Source of the DNA: Veillonella parvula
GTDB taxonomy: Bacteria > Bacillota > Negativicutes > Veillonellales > Veillonellaceae
Direction: 5' to 3'
DNA length: 15,116 nucleotides
Assembly (NCBI GenBank): GCA_947096075.1
Contig: CAMUQE010000034.1
Location: forward strand, 1-15,116
The notes under the pieces were generated by a model. The model did no database searches, was not told the origin of the DNA, and was given only the letters and a program-made list of their open reading frames with translations. How positions within the stretch are numbered: the stretch's first letter is position 1; the number at the start of each line of letters is the position of its first letter. Positions 8,701-15,116 of the stretch are shown one piece after another. The position numbers were made by a program, and so were the translations under genes.

Positions 8701-10853
8701 AATCTCCATTTAGAGCGAACTCCGCTATTGCTTCTGCAAAAGCAAATATGTACGATGCAGACCGTCATAGCTTTGAGCAACGATTACGACTTGGCTTTGA
8801 TGCTCGACTCAATGAGTTTACAAACTTGAAAGTTATCGGCAGTGCGACTGGTATGAGTGGTGTAGATACAAGTTGGACACAATCTGATTCCAAAGGCTTT
8901 AACCATCAACGACTCGATACCGTTGATCTTACAAGACGGGTTAAAAAATGGGATGTATCAGTGGGCCGCTTAACCGAGCCTATGGGTGCTAGTGGTTACT
9001 GGTTTGGTCAATCTTATGATGGCGTTCGTGCTGTTTGGAATGGTCATGACTCTCAAGTTCGTATTGGGGTTGGTACTTTCAAACATAGCACGGGTATTAC
9101 TGATTCTGCGTATACTCATGCAGAACATGAAGTTATTTACAGACCTCCAACAGCAGCTGAATTGATTGGTATTAATCGTGATGATTATCCATACGATATT
9201 GAGAGTGCTACTAAAACCGGCTCTGATGGTGAGAAGAAGACCTCAACAGATTCGGCAGCTCCAGATAGTCCAACTGGTATTTATAACTCCACTTACAAAG
9301 GCAAGACAGATAGCCTCTATTTCTATCAACAGCTAAAAGGTTTACAAGATGAGTATGAAGCATATAAGGCTACATTGAACCTAAATTGGAGCAATCCAAA
9401 CCGAGATCAAGAGCTTGAAAAGGCTAATGCTAAATTAGCTGAAACTCAGAAAAAACAAGCTCAAATTATGGGTCGATTACAAGATATTCTTACAAAAGCA
9501 TATCCTACAGATATGGCAGGGACTAAATTCTCCCTTGATATCCCATCTGGTGGGTATGCAATGTATGAAATCACCAATAAGAAAACAGGGGAAAAACTGT
9601 ATAAAACAGGCGACATTATGTATAACGTAAATTCCCCATTGTACCCTGAATCTATGAAAGAAAAGGCAAAAGGTCTTATCGTATCCTCTGATAATAAAGA
9701 AGCCTTGCTAAATCCTAAAGAGTATGTTGATAAACATGCAGCTGAGATTAATCAATCGATTACAGAAATTGCTAAATATAATGCAACTGATAACTGGAAA
9801 AACTACAATAATAGCGAGCTTGATGAAGTTTGGGTAAAACAAGCTGATGGTACATTTAAGAAATCTTATGATTATTATGGTCAACCATCAAGTGATTATG
9901 AATTCACTGGCTTCTTAGGTGCAAAGACTTACAAATACGATAGTGGTAAATACGTATTTAGTGATTATGATGCTAAAGATGCCATTTACAAAAAGAACTT
10001 CACCATGTCCTCTGGTGATTGGGGCGAAGGTGGTTCTTATTATGGTTGGGGCATGCCAAATGCTATGTATAACTATATGTATAATCTTGAAAAAGTTGTA
10101 CATGATGCGGAGTCTGAAAATAAATTACCACGCGAAGCAATCGGTAAGGTCATAGGCAACTTGATCAGAACAGAAGGTGTAGTTCTTGAAAAAGATACTG
10201 TACCAGCTATTGATAAGGCAGCCTTTATTCAATACAAGAAACAAATTGGCTCTCGTTTAGGTTTGCAAGCTTGGTATTTACGCTCCTTTGGCGGTAAAAC
10301 ACATACATATTTAAATGCAAACGGTAACGGTAATGATGAACACAGCTTCTCCAATGTAGCTCATGTATTTGGTATTGGTGCTAAATATCAACTGGGTGCC
10401 AATGCAGTTGTTACTGTTGATTATGGTCAAAACCGTTCCAACTTAGGTCGTTACTTGAACGGTAACACTGTATATCAACATGAACGTGGTACGGCAGACT
10501 TTGCGATTAAAGGTCACCAAATGGGCGGGACACCACATTTCTGGATGGCTCGTCTCGACATTGGCCGTGCAGATTTAGATGTTCCAAAATCATGGAATGC
10601 GTTCATTGATTATAAATACTTCCAACATGGCTCATTCTTTGGTGGCAATGGTACAGGCGCTGTTCCTGATCGCTATTTGGATGGTATTCGTAGCTTTACA
10701 TTCGGTGCCGGTTATGTGCCACGCAAGGACTTACTCCTTGAGGCATTCTATACATTTGATGCGAAGGGTACTAATAAACGAGATACTTTATATGGTAGTG
10801 AAAGCTTTAAGTTAGGCGATTATACAAGAATTCAAGGGACCTACAGGTTCTAA
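5781..10853 (+). CDS. Giant TonB-dependent receptor fused to a porin-like second barrel (paralogue 2)
   Basis: This 1,690-residue paralogue of the preceding receptor has the same order of parts. There is a signal peptide (1-29, cleavage after VWA), a TonB-box-like TTDVVHV (35-41) and a plug with SIRGAEARHTLILVDGQPV and AASAKYGSDAIGG. The first barrel has YTEPGMGELW (630-639) and NPNLKPE (664-670) and ends near F892. A linker of about 45 residues leads to the second, porin-like part (about 935-1690; SVGRLTEPMG, YDGVRAVW, terminal TYRF). Two segments differ strongly from paralogue 1: the first-barrel loop (about 403-570) and the insertion in the second part (about 1180-1480), which holds coiled coil and a Tyr/Gly-rich stretch (YDYYGQPSSDY, GGSYYGWGMPN). 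The gene is 35 bases from exbB and so heads the operon. Different loops suggest a related but not identical ligand. Confidence 0.85.
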   Translation: MTRWGHTKRTIILSSAVALWLSAPLVVWADNTTVTTDVVHVKGTWAEEEAKLNSQQVQIITKKEIEKKQAKSVEDIIFTQTGVSRTVDAMGRVGVSIRGAEARHTLILVDGQPVLGDFDKYSGAADEVQRIGTENVERIEVIQGAASAKYGSDAIGGVVNIITKKAQKKPSVQFNAEGMRRKSDGDVFPFQNFFIRADSGQMGKLKVGLSGSKRDLMPVLASVKRRASGMAFDYAKHNFKPNVLRYYGDAADIGLVATYEANDKNKVELRLNRYTEDLVRDVKHSDSDLEPQQHFKRTAARNTANLQWSSRAGKSDWTVETNYSRIKENDVALINYTGRSAYEGSNELRYIDNIDHRQLDIRVNANTQVNKNHLLSYGVSYAREEGSGSRLKSSPNTSTMYIDPWDYDKSLLVDRLDRLVRRKGDNSVKVYSHIHDYKFINSGGGMPQWDMDYEYYGAETKAQKPGITYDDYVNYGLSESRLSEWSSTSPNNQPVTDEFKKRYYALENRLKSENPEMAAHRANIVGDYFKYGESNDPEMRKKAPKLNGKAFLEEYRNRDQRLTTGSGTIRKINAYISDTWQVNKNLTLSPIVRFDNSSLFGSNVSASLGMTYNVKGNTHRRFKANVGTGYTEPGMGELWYNWEMYASNPVGIGVAKLGWYWAGNPNLKPEKSVNFDMSLEGENKNTYARVGVFHNRIKNYMSVYFTGDFMDFAPYLKGDAKYQRAPDMIYSFKNIGKAEITGVQAEVQQKFGKYWSGKLGYTYLHAINKSDPTMPRQLLDKPMHKVDIGITYDNPKSGWNGSIWGDYYINMLDSNTLNNGGNYWPDILSGDAGVYKKQTYEKKTFGIWNVMVQKRFNKNAMMYFGINNIFNHRDDDRATQERVYRMGVNLKFGGGDSSKTTAIGKTKDGANVTGANVANGEVVNSESGVQNVADVVRLTDFIRSDFDTTKERGVTLVGDYRARWMAHDGSNRPQSPFRANSAIASAKANMYDADRHSFEQRLRLGFDARLNEFTNLKVIGSATGMSGVDTSWTQSDSKGFNHQRLDTVDLTRRVKKWDVSVGRLTEPMGASGYWFGQSYDGVRAVWNGHDSQVRIGVGTFKHSTGITDSAYTHAEHEVIYRPPTAAELIGINRDDYPYDIESATKTGSDGEKKTSTDSAAPDSPTGIYNSTYKGKTDSLYFYQQLKGLQDEYEAYKATLNLNWSNPNRDQELEKANAKLAETQKKQAQIMGRLQDILTKAYPTDMAGTKFSLDIPSGGYAMYEITNKKTGEKLYKTGDIMYNVNSPLYPESMKEKAKGLIVSSDNKEALLNPKEYVDKHAAEINQSITEIAKYNATDNWKNYNNSELDEVWVKQADGTFKKSYDYYGQPSSDYEFTGFLGAKTYKYDSGKYVFSDYDAKDAIYKKNFTMSSGDWGEGGSYYGWGMPNAMYNYMYNLEKVVHDAESENKLPREAIGKVIGNLIRTEGVVLEKDTVPAIDKAAFIQYKKQIGSRLGLQAWYLRSFGGKTHTYLNANGNGNDEHSFSNVAHVFGIGAKYQLGANAVVTVDYGQNRSNLGRYLNGNTVYQHERGTADFAIKGHQMGGTPHFWMARLDIGRADLDVPKSWNAFIDYKYFQHGSFFGGNGTGAVPDRYLDGIRSFTFGAGYVPRKDLLLEAFYTFDAKGTNKRDTLYGSESFKLGDYTRIQGTYRF

Positions 10854-10888
10854 TGTTCAGTCTGTAAACAGGCAGAAAGGTTACTAGT

Positions 10889-11506
10889 ATGGAAAATTTA
10901 AATTATGTCATTCACTTGTTTCATAGCGGCGGATATGTAATGTATCCATTATTGCTCTTGTCTTTCATGGTTATCGCTATAGCTGCAGAACGTGCTTTCT
11001 TCTATCGTAAATATGCAGGCAAAACATTTGTTGTAACTCATGCAGTAAATGAATTAGTAAAACTACAACGTTGGGACGAAATCGATAAAGTAATTAAAGA
11101 AAACCCTTCTATTGCAAGTCGTATTGCGGAAGCAGGTTTAAATAATGATTCTAGCGAAGAAGCAATGAAGACAGCTTTTGCTGATCAAATGGGGGTTGAT
11201 GCAGTTGGTTTCCGTAAATATATGGACTACTTAAGTGCAACAGTTACGATTTCTCCACTATTGGGTTTGCTTGGTACAGTAACAGGTATGATTGGTTCTT
11301 TCAGTATCCTTGACTCTGGAGCGGGTGCATCTGCCATTACTGGTGGTGTAGGTGAGGCCCTTATCGCTACAGCATCTGGTTTGTGTGTAGCTATTATGGC
11401 GTTTATCGTTTACACAATTTTTAGTCATCGTTTGGATTCCATTATTAATCAAATTGAAAATATGTGTGTAAATATAGTTACAGCTAAACGAGAAGGGTGG
11501 AAATAA
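10889..11506 (+). CDS. exbB: ExbB-like proton-channel subunit of the TonB motor
   Basis: The 205-residue protein belongs to the MotA/TolQ/ExbB family, of normal length for a short ExbB. It has an N-terminal membrane segment (about 17-35), a cytoplasmic stretch, and two further membrane helices. The second helix carries the family signature SPLLGLLGTVTGM (122-134). The third follows GGVGEALIATASGLCVAI, whose Thr/Ser residues line the proton path in known ExbB/TolQ. With ExbD it converts proton motive force into work on TonB. It could be TolQ by sequence, but the neighbouring receptors and TonB make ExbB far more likely. Its stop is two bases before the exbD start, so translation is probably coupled. 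Confidence 0.93.
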   Translation: MENLNYVIHLFHSGGYVMYPLLLLSFMVIAIAAERAFFYRKYAGKTFVVTHAVNELVKLQRWDEIDKVIKENPSIASRIAEAGLNNDSSEEAMKTAFADQMGVDAVGFRKYMDYLSATVTISPLLGLLGTVTGMIGSFSILDSGAGASAITGGVGEALIATASGLCVAIMAFIVYTIFSHRLDSIINQIENMCVNIVTAKREGWK

Positions 11507-11508
11507 TT

Positions 11509-11916
11509 ATGAACTTGCAAAGCTTTCGTATGAAAACTAAGCCGGAATTCATGATCATTCCAATGATTGATATCATTTTCTTCTTGTTGGTATTCTTCAT
11601 GATGAACAGCTTACAAACAGTGGCTCAAAAAGCCTTGTCTGTACAATTACCACAGGCTACTAGTGCTTCGGCACCAGCTCAATTACCCGTGGTTTTAACA
11701 TTAGATGCAGAGGGTCATATTACGATTGATAACAAGCCAATGAGTATTGACGATGCTGAGGCAATGGTAAAACAACGTATCCAAGAAAACCCTAATGCTA
11801 GTGTTATCTTACAAGCAGATAAACGAGCGGCTCATGGTCAAGTAGTAGCAATCATGGACATGTTAAAACAATCTGGCGTTAAACGCTTAGCTATTGCAGC
11901 TGAACAGAAAGGATAA
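11509..11916 (+). CDS. exbD: ExbD-like subunit of the TonB motor
   Basis: The 135-residue protein has the ExbD/TolR layout: a short cytoplasmic N-terminus, one membrane helix (about 16-36) and a periplasmic domain. The helix contains the essential acidic residue as Asp21 in PMIDIIFFLLVFF. The periplasmic part includes the typical VILQADKRAAHGQVVAIMDMLKQSGVKRLAIA. I chose the ATG at 11509 over the in-frame GTG at 11497, which would overlap the exbB end; AGGGTGG just upstream serves as ribosome binding site. It forms the inner-membrane motor with ExbB and acts on TonB. The stop is two bases from the tonB start. Confidence 0.93.
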   Translation: MNLQSFRMKTKPEFMIIPMIDIIFFLLVFFMMNSLQTVAQKALSVQLPQATSASAPAQLPVVLTLDAEGHITIDNKPMSIDDAEAMVKQRIQENPNASVILQADKRAAHGQVVAIMDMLKQSGVKRLAIAAEQKG

Positions 11917-11918
11917 CT

Positions 11919-12722
11919 ATGGGACTAGGCATATCATGGAAAAAAGCAGCCATTATATCCGCCGTAGTTCATCTTATTGCTCTCTTTATTGCTGTAATCT
12001 TTTTTGTAGTGGTTCCAGCCATTCAAGAAATGGATACCTATGAAATCGACCTCACACAAAGTGTGCTCGATGATGGTGGCAGTGGACATGCTGGTGGTGG
12101 CGGAGGTAACAGAGCCGATCTGTTCCCTAAACCATTATCTGCAGATGAAGTAGCGGCAAGAACAAAGGCTGTTGTAGCAAATGTTGAACCATCTACCGCA
12201 ACAGATATTCCTGATGCAGTAGATGTGGCAGCTAAAGCAAGCGAAAATAAAGGCAATACATCCGGTAATAATTCCGCTGTTGGTGGCACCGGCCCTGGAT
12301 CTGGTGGCGGATCTGGCGGTGGTCATGGTACCGGTGAAGGCACTGGAGTTGGTGATGGTAGAGGCCATGGTACTGGTACAGGTGATGGTACTGGTGAAGG
12401 TGATGGTCATGGTACAGGTAAAGCAGCGTTCAATGTAGAGGGCTTTTATGCAGCTGTAGATAGCCAAAAACAAATTCCTTATGCGGCTATTAAACGTAAA
12501 ATGAACGTAGATGTTACAATTAATGTAATGGCTAAATTAGATACTAATGGTAATTTAATAGATGTATATCCAACTAGTGGTGGGGATGAGATATTTGTAG
12601 AAGCGGCTCTTGATGCAGTGCGACGAGCGACTCCGTATCCAAATGAAACAGGGGATATACAACCAGTAGAAGTTCCTGTACACTTTGTAGTACAGGCTGA
12701 TGGTGAAGACGAAGAAGAATAA
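11919..12722 (+). CDS. tonB: TonB energy transducer with glycine-rich linker
   Basis: The 267-residue protein has a cytoplasmic start, one membrane helix (about 10-33) with the SxxxH motif of TonB (Ser14, His18), a long periplasmic linker, and a C-terminal TonB domain (about 170-260). That domain ends with ALDAVRRATPYPNETGDIQPVEVPVHFVV. The linker is unusual: instead of the Glu-Pro/Lys-Pro tract of classical TonB it has a 46-residue Gly-rich segment (122-167) with alternating Gly and Thr, His, Asp or Glu. The C-terminal domain should bind the TTDVVHV boxes of the two upstream receptors. Its place in exbB-exbD-tonB order behind the receptors supports a dedicated system. Confidence 0.92.
   Translation: MGLGISWKKAAIISAVVHLIALFIAVIFFVVVPAIQEMDTYEIDLTQSVLDDGGSGHAGGGGGNRADLFPKPLSADEVAARTKAVVANVEPSTATDIPDAVDVAAKASENKGNTSGNNSAVGGTGPGSGGGSGGGHGTGEGTGVGDGRGHGTGTGDGTGEGDGHGTGKAAFNVEGFYAAVDSQKQIPYAAIKRKMNVDVTINVMAKLDTNGNLIDVYPTSGGDEIFVEAALDAVRRATPYPNETGDIQPVEVPVHFVVQADGEDEEE
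12282..12419 (+). repeat. Low-complexity glycine-codon tract in tonB
   Basis: GGT/GGC codons alternate with others, giving repeated units such as GGTGATGGTACTGGTGAAGG and CATGGTAC. It encodes linker residues 122-167. Such tracts can change length by slippage or recombination, so linker length may vary between strains. Confidence 0.75.
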
Positions 12723-12750
12723 ATTTATCTAAGTAATAAAGGAGATATTT

Positions 12751-13269
12751 ATGAAATCTATTATTTTATATTCCTCCCTCACGGGAAATACAAAAAGCGT
12801 AGCGGAAGCAATGGCTTCTGTTATGCCTGAAGGTACACCTTGTGTTCCTGTAAAAGAAGCGCCTGATAATTTAGCTGACTATGACACTGTGTTCGTAGGT
12901 TTCTGGGTAGACCGTGGTACAGCTAATAAAGAAGCGGCTCAGTTGATTGAAACTTTGACAAATCCTAACATCGTATTCTTTGCTACGTTGGGGATGTATG
13001 CTGATTCTGATCACGCTCGTGAAAGTATCGATAAAGCATCTACATTGTTGCAAAACAAAGAATCCCTTGTAGATGGGTTTGTATGCCAAGGTAAAATCGA
13101 TCCTAAAGTAATCGAAATGATGTACAAAATGTTCCCACCTGGATCTGCACATGGTCAAAGCCCAGAACGCGATGCGTTACATAAAGCTGCAGAAACTCAT
13201 CCAGACGAACAAGACTTTGCAAATGCAAAAGAATTCACAAAATCTGTACTTGCAAAGTTGCAAGCCTAA
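12751..13269 (+). CDS. Flavodoxin, probable electron donor for anaerobic haem degradation (HmuF-like)
   Basis: The 172-residue protein is a flavodoxin-fold FMN protein. The N-terminal strand MKSIILYSS leads into the phosphate-binding loop SLTGNTKS (9-16). Further family positions are DYDTVFVGFWVDRGTAN (the loop near the flavin) and NIVFFATLGMYADSDHA. No signal peptide is present, so it acts in the cytoplasm. A good AAAGGAG site precedes the ATG. It lies 21 bases before the HutW-like gene, and in Fusobacterium a flavodoxin (HmuF) paired with a HutW-type enzyme (HmuW) supplies electrons for oxygen-independent haem breakdown. I infer the same role here. Flavodoxins of the bilirubin-reducing BilS type are another relative, so the specific assignment is less sure than the fold. 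Confidence 0.82.
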   Translation: MKSIILYSSLTGNTKSVAEAMASVMPEGTPCVPVKEAPDNLADYDTVFVGFWVDRGTANKEAAQLIETLTNPNIVFFATLGMYADSDHARESIDKASTLLQNKESLVDGFVCQGKIDPKVIEMMYKMFPPGSAHGQSPERDALHKAAETHPDEQDFANAKEFTKSVLAKLQA

Positions 13270-13290
13270 TTTCTGAAAGGGGATTGGAGT

Positions 13291-14931
13291 ATGAGTTTAG
13301 CAAGTTTCTTTGAGTCCATTCCGGAGAAGCAGCGAAACCTACAACTAGGTTTAGAATGCGATAATCCGATGAGTGGTGCATTTCCTCATAAACGTGTTGT
13401 TCATGCAGGTCTTAATGGTACGCTTGTTTCTCCAAAAGAAACGCAAGCCGTTTGGGATGCATTAATGAATGGGGCTCCTAAAAAGGGCGAAATGCAATGC
13501 GCTTACATTCATATTCCGTTTTGTAAGACAAAATGCACATATTGTGGATTTTTCCAAAACGGTACGAGTCAAAGTGTTGAAGACCAATATATTGATGGCC
13601 TTATCAGTGAATTAAAGCTCGCTAGTGAGCGTCCGAGATTAAAAGATGGCTTAATCCATGCCTTGTTTATCGGCGGTGGCACACCGACATCTTTATCTCC
13701 TACAAACTCTGAAAGACTGCTCAAAGCAATTAAAGCGTACTTGCCATTGGCAAATGATTACGAACTTACCTTAGAAGGTCGTATTCACGATTTAATTCCT
13801 GAAAATCTTGAAGTTTGGATGGCAAACGGTGTTAACCGTATGTCCATCGGTGTACAATCTTTCAATACAGAAGTACGTCAAATGGTAGGTCGTTTAGATA
13901 CGAAAGAAACCGTATTAGAACGTTTATCTGCCTTGAAAGCTTATGGTCAATGCTCGGTTGTTATTGACTTGATCTATGGTTTGCCTGGTCAAACTATGGA
14001 GGTTTGGGAACAAGACTTAGCAGATTTGGTAAGCTCTGGCGTAGATGGTGCGGATCTATATCAATTAAATGTATTTGATGGTAGTGATCTCAATAAAGAC
14101 ATTACAAACGGCAAAGTTCCAGCTGCAGCCACAACCGCGATGCAAGGTGAGATGTTTGAATTCGGTCGTAAATACCTTGATGAACGGTCCTATCGTCGAT
14201 TGAGTGCCGCTCACTGGAGTGCGAATAACCGTGAACGTAGCTTGTATAACACGTTAGCTAAATCGGGTGTACCTATGTTCCCATTTGGTAGTGGTGCAGG
14301 TGGTAACGTCGACGGTTATGGTATGATGCTACATCGTGCATTAAAGCCATACGAAGATATGGTTACCCGCGGTGAAAAACCATTTATGGCCCTAATGAAA
14401 CAAAGTGATTTACAACCTATCGTAAACCAAGTAGTAAGTCAATTAGAACAAGGATTCCTCAATATTATGAGTTTAGTAAAACTGGATTCAAGATTAGATG
14501 AATTGAACTGGCTCTATAAATTATGGGAAAAACGCGGTCTTGTTGCCTATAATGGTTTACTTTATAAATTGACTGCAGCAGGTGAATTCTGGACTGTAAA
14601 TCTTACACAAAGTACATTAGAAGCCGTTGAATATATCCTGACTGGTAAGAATTCCTTTGCTGTAGAAGCAGTAGCTGCACAAGATACAAAAACAACTTCT
14701 AAAGACAATCCTAATCAAGAGGTACGGGGGATTGGCCAAGGTAAAGCTAATATTTCTGTACCAACTGATGAAGATTCTGAAGCACAGCGTAAAGAAGCTC
14801 TCATTGCTAAGGCTAAAGCTGAAATTGCAAAGAGCGGTGCTTCTGGGGAAGCAGCAGAACGAATGGTGCAAGCTATGTACAATTTGAGTGCTGATGAAAT
14901 TGAATATATGATGGAACGTATGATGTCCTAA
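13291..14931 (+). CDS. hutW: HutW/ChuW-type radical SAM enzyme for anaerobic haem degradation
   Basis: The 546-residue protein has the radical SAM cluster motif CKTKCTYC (Cys78, Cys82, Cys85) preceded by YIHIPF, the SAM-binding GGGTPTS (128-134), and the HemN-like blocks MSIGVQSFN and DLIYGLPGQT. The N-terminal NPMSGAFPHKRVVHAG is typical of HutW/ChuW and not of HemN or HemW. Known members open the porphyrin ring by SAM-dependent methyl transfer, releasing iron and a linear tetrapyrrole without oxygen, fitting an anaerobe. Known family members are roughly 450 residues; here about 90 extra C-terminal residues (from about 455) contain a charged linker and two predicted helices ending EIEYMMERMMS. 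The neighbouring flavodoxin and haem-type receptors support the role. HemW-like function is the main alternative. Confidence 0.88.
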   Translation: MSLASFFESIPEKQRNLQLGLECDNPMSGAFPHKRVVHAGLNGTLVSPKETQAVWDALMNGAPKKGEMQCAYIHIPFCKTKCTYCGFFQNGTSQSVEDQYIDGLISELKLASERPRLKDGLIHALFIGGGTPTSLSPTNSERLLKAIKAYLPLANDYELTLEGRIHDLIPENLEVWMANGVNRMSIGVQSFNTEVRQMVGRLDTKETVLERLSALKAYGQCSVVIDLIYGLPGQTMEVWEQDLADLVSSGVDGADLYQLNVFDGSDLNKDITNGKVPAAATTAMQGEMFEFGRKYLDERSYRRLSAAHWSANNRERSLYNTLAKSGVPMFPFGSGAGGNVDGYGMMLHRALKPYEDMVTRGEKPFMALMKQSDLQPIVNQVVSQLEQGFLNIMSLVKLDSRLDELNWLYKLWEKRGLVAYNGLLYKLTAAGEFWTVNLTQSTLEAVEYILTGKNSFAVEAVAAQDTKTTSKDNPNQEVRGIGQGKANISVPTDEDSEAQRKEALIAKAKAEIAKSGASGEAAERMVQAMYNLSADEIEYMMERMMS

Positions 14932-15035
14932 ACTATTATGTTACACCTCAATTCTAACAACCTTTTCCAATAATCAACATATAATATACAAGACATATTA
15001 CGTGACATATACGTGCTCTCTGTAGTACAAAGTAG

Positions 15036-15065
15036 CCCCAGACTTCGGTCTGGGGTTTACTTTTT
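15036..15065 (+). terminator. Rho-independent terminator of the operon
   Basis: Perfect 8-bp GC-rich stem CCCCAGAC/GTCTGGGG around a TTCG tetraloop, followed by TTTAC and a run of five T. It lies 104 bases after the hutW stop and is the only strong terminator in the window. Between 14932 and 15035 I see no gene. Confidence 0.93.
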
Positions 15066-15116
15066 ATACAACGAAATGTATTCTGTAATTAATAGGAATT
15101 GGATTAATAAATATCA

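Noticed and set aside
11497..11508. A GTG start for exbD overlapping the exbB end
   Set aside because: The ATG at 11509 has a suitable upstream purine-rich site and gives the usual ExbD N-terminus.
13291..14931. Coproporphyrinogen dehydrogenase (HemN) or HemW as the identity of the radical SAM gene
   Set aside because: The core motifs are shared, but the N-terminal AFPHKRVVHAG block and the haem-uptake plus flavodoxin neighbourhood point to HutW/ChuW.

Overview
The window looks like a chromosomal segment of a diderm Firmicute of the Negativicutes, most likely Veillonella or a close relative. It is AT-rich, has strong GGAGG-type ribosome binding sites, and its proteins read as Veillonella-like, yet it encodes outer-membrane TonB-dependent receptors with their ExbB/ExbD/TonB motor. 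The genus assignment is recognition from memory, not a database result.

Layout, all on the + strand. The C-terminal part of an AraC-type regulator enters from the left edge (to 340). A 231-base intergenic region follows, then a giant TonB-dependent receptor (572-5596). A second intergenic region, clearly a duplicate of the first (418-532 matches 5611-5723), precedes a paralogous giant receptor (5781-10853). Then come exbB, exbD, tonB, a flavodoxin and a HutW/ChuW-type radical SAM enzyme, tightly spaced as one operon to 14931. A strong Rho-independent terminator lies at 15036-15065.

How the genes work together (inference from families): the two receptors bind an iron compound, most plausibly haem or a haem protein, and import it with energy from TonB-ExbB-ExbD. 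In the cytoplasm the HutW-like enzyme opens the porphyrin ring without oxygen, with the flavodoxin as electron donor, releasing iron. No inner-membrane haem ABC transporter is present in the window.

The most unusual content is the receptor architecture. Each is about 1,670-1,690 residues, more than twice a normal receptor. A complete plug plus barrel, ending at an aromatic residue near 925 (892 in the second), is followed by about 750-800 residues that look like a separate porin-type beta-barrel, itself interrupted by about 300 residues containing coiled coil and ending in a second terminal Phe. Both receptors also share a duplicated leader that can fold into a 17-bp hairpin; the two copies differ by compensatory base changes, which argues for a conserved RNA structure controlling receptor expression.
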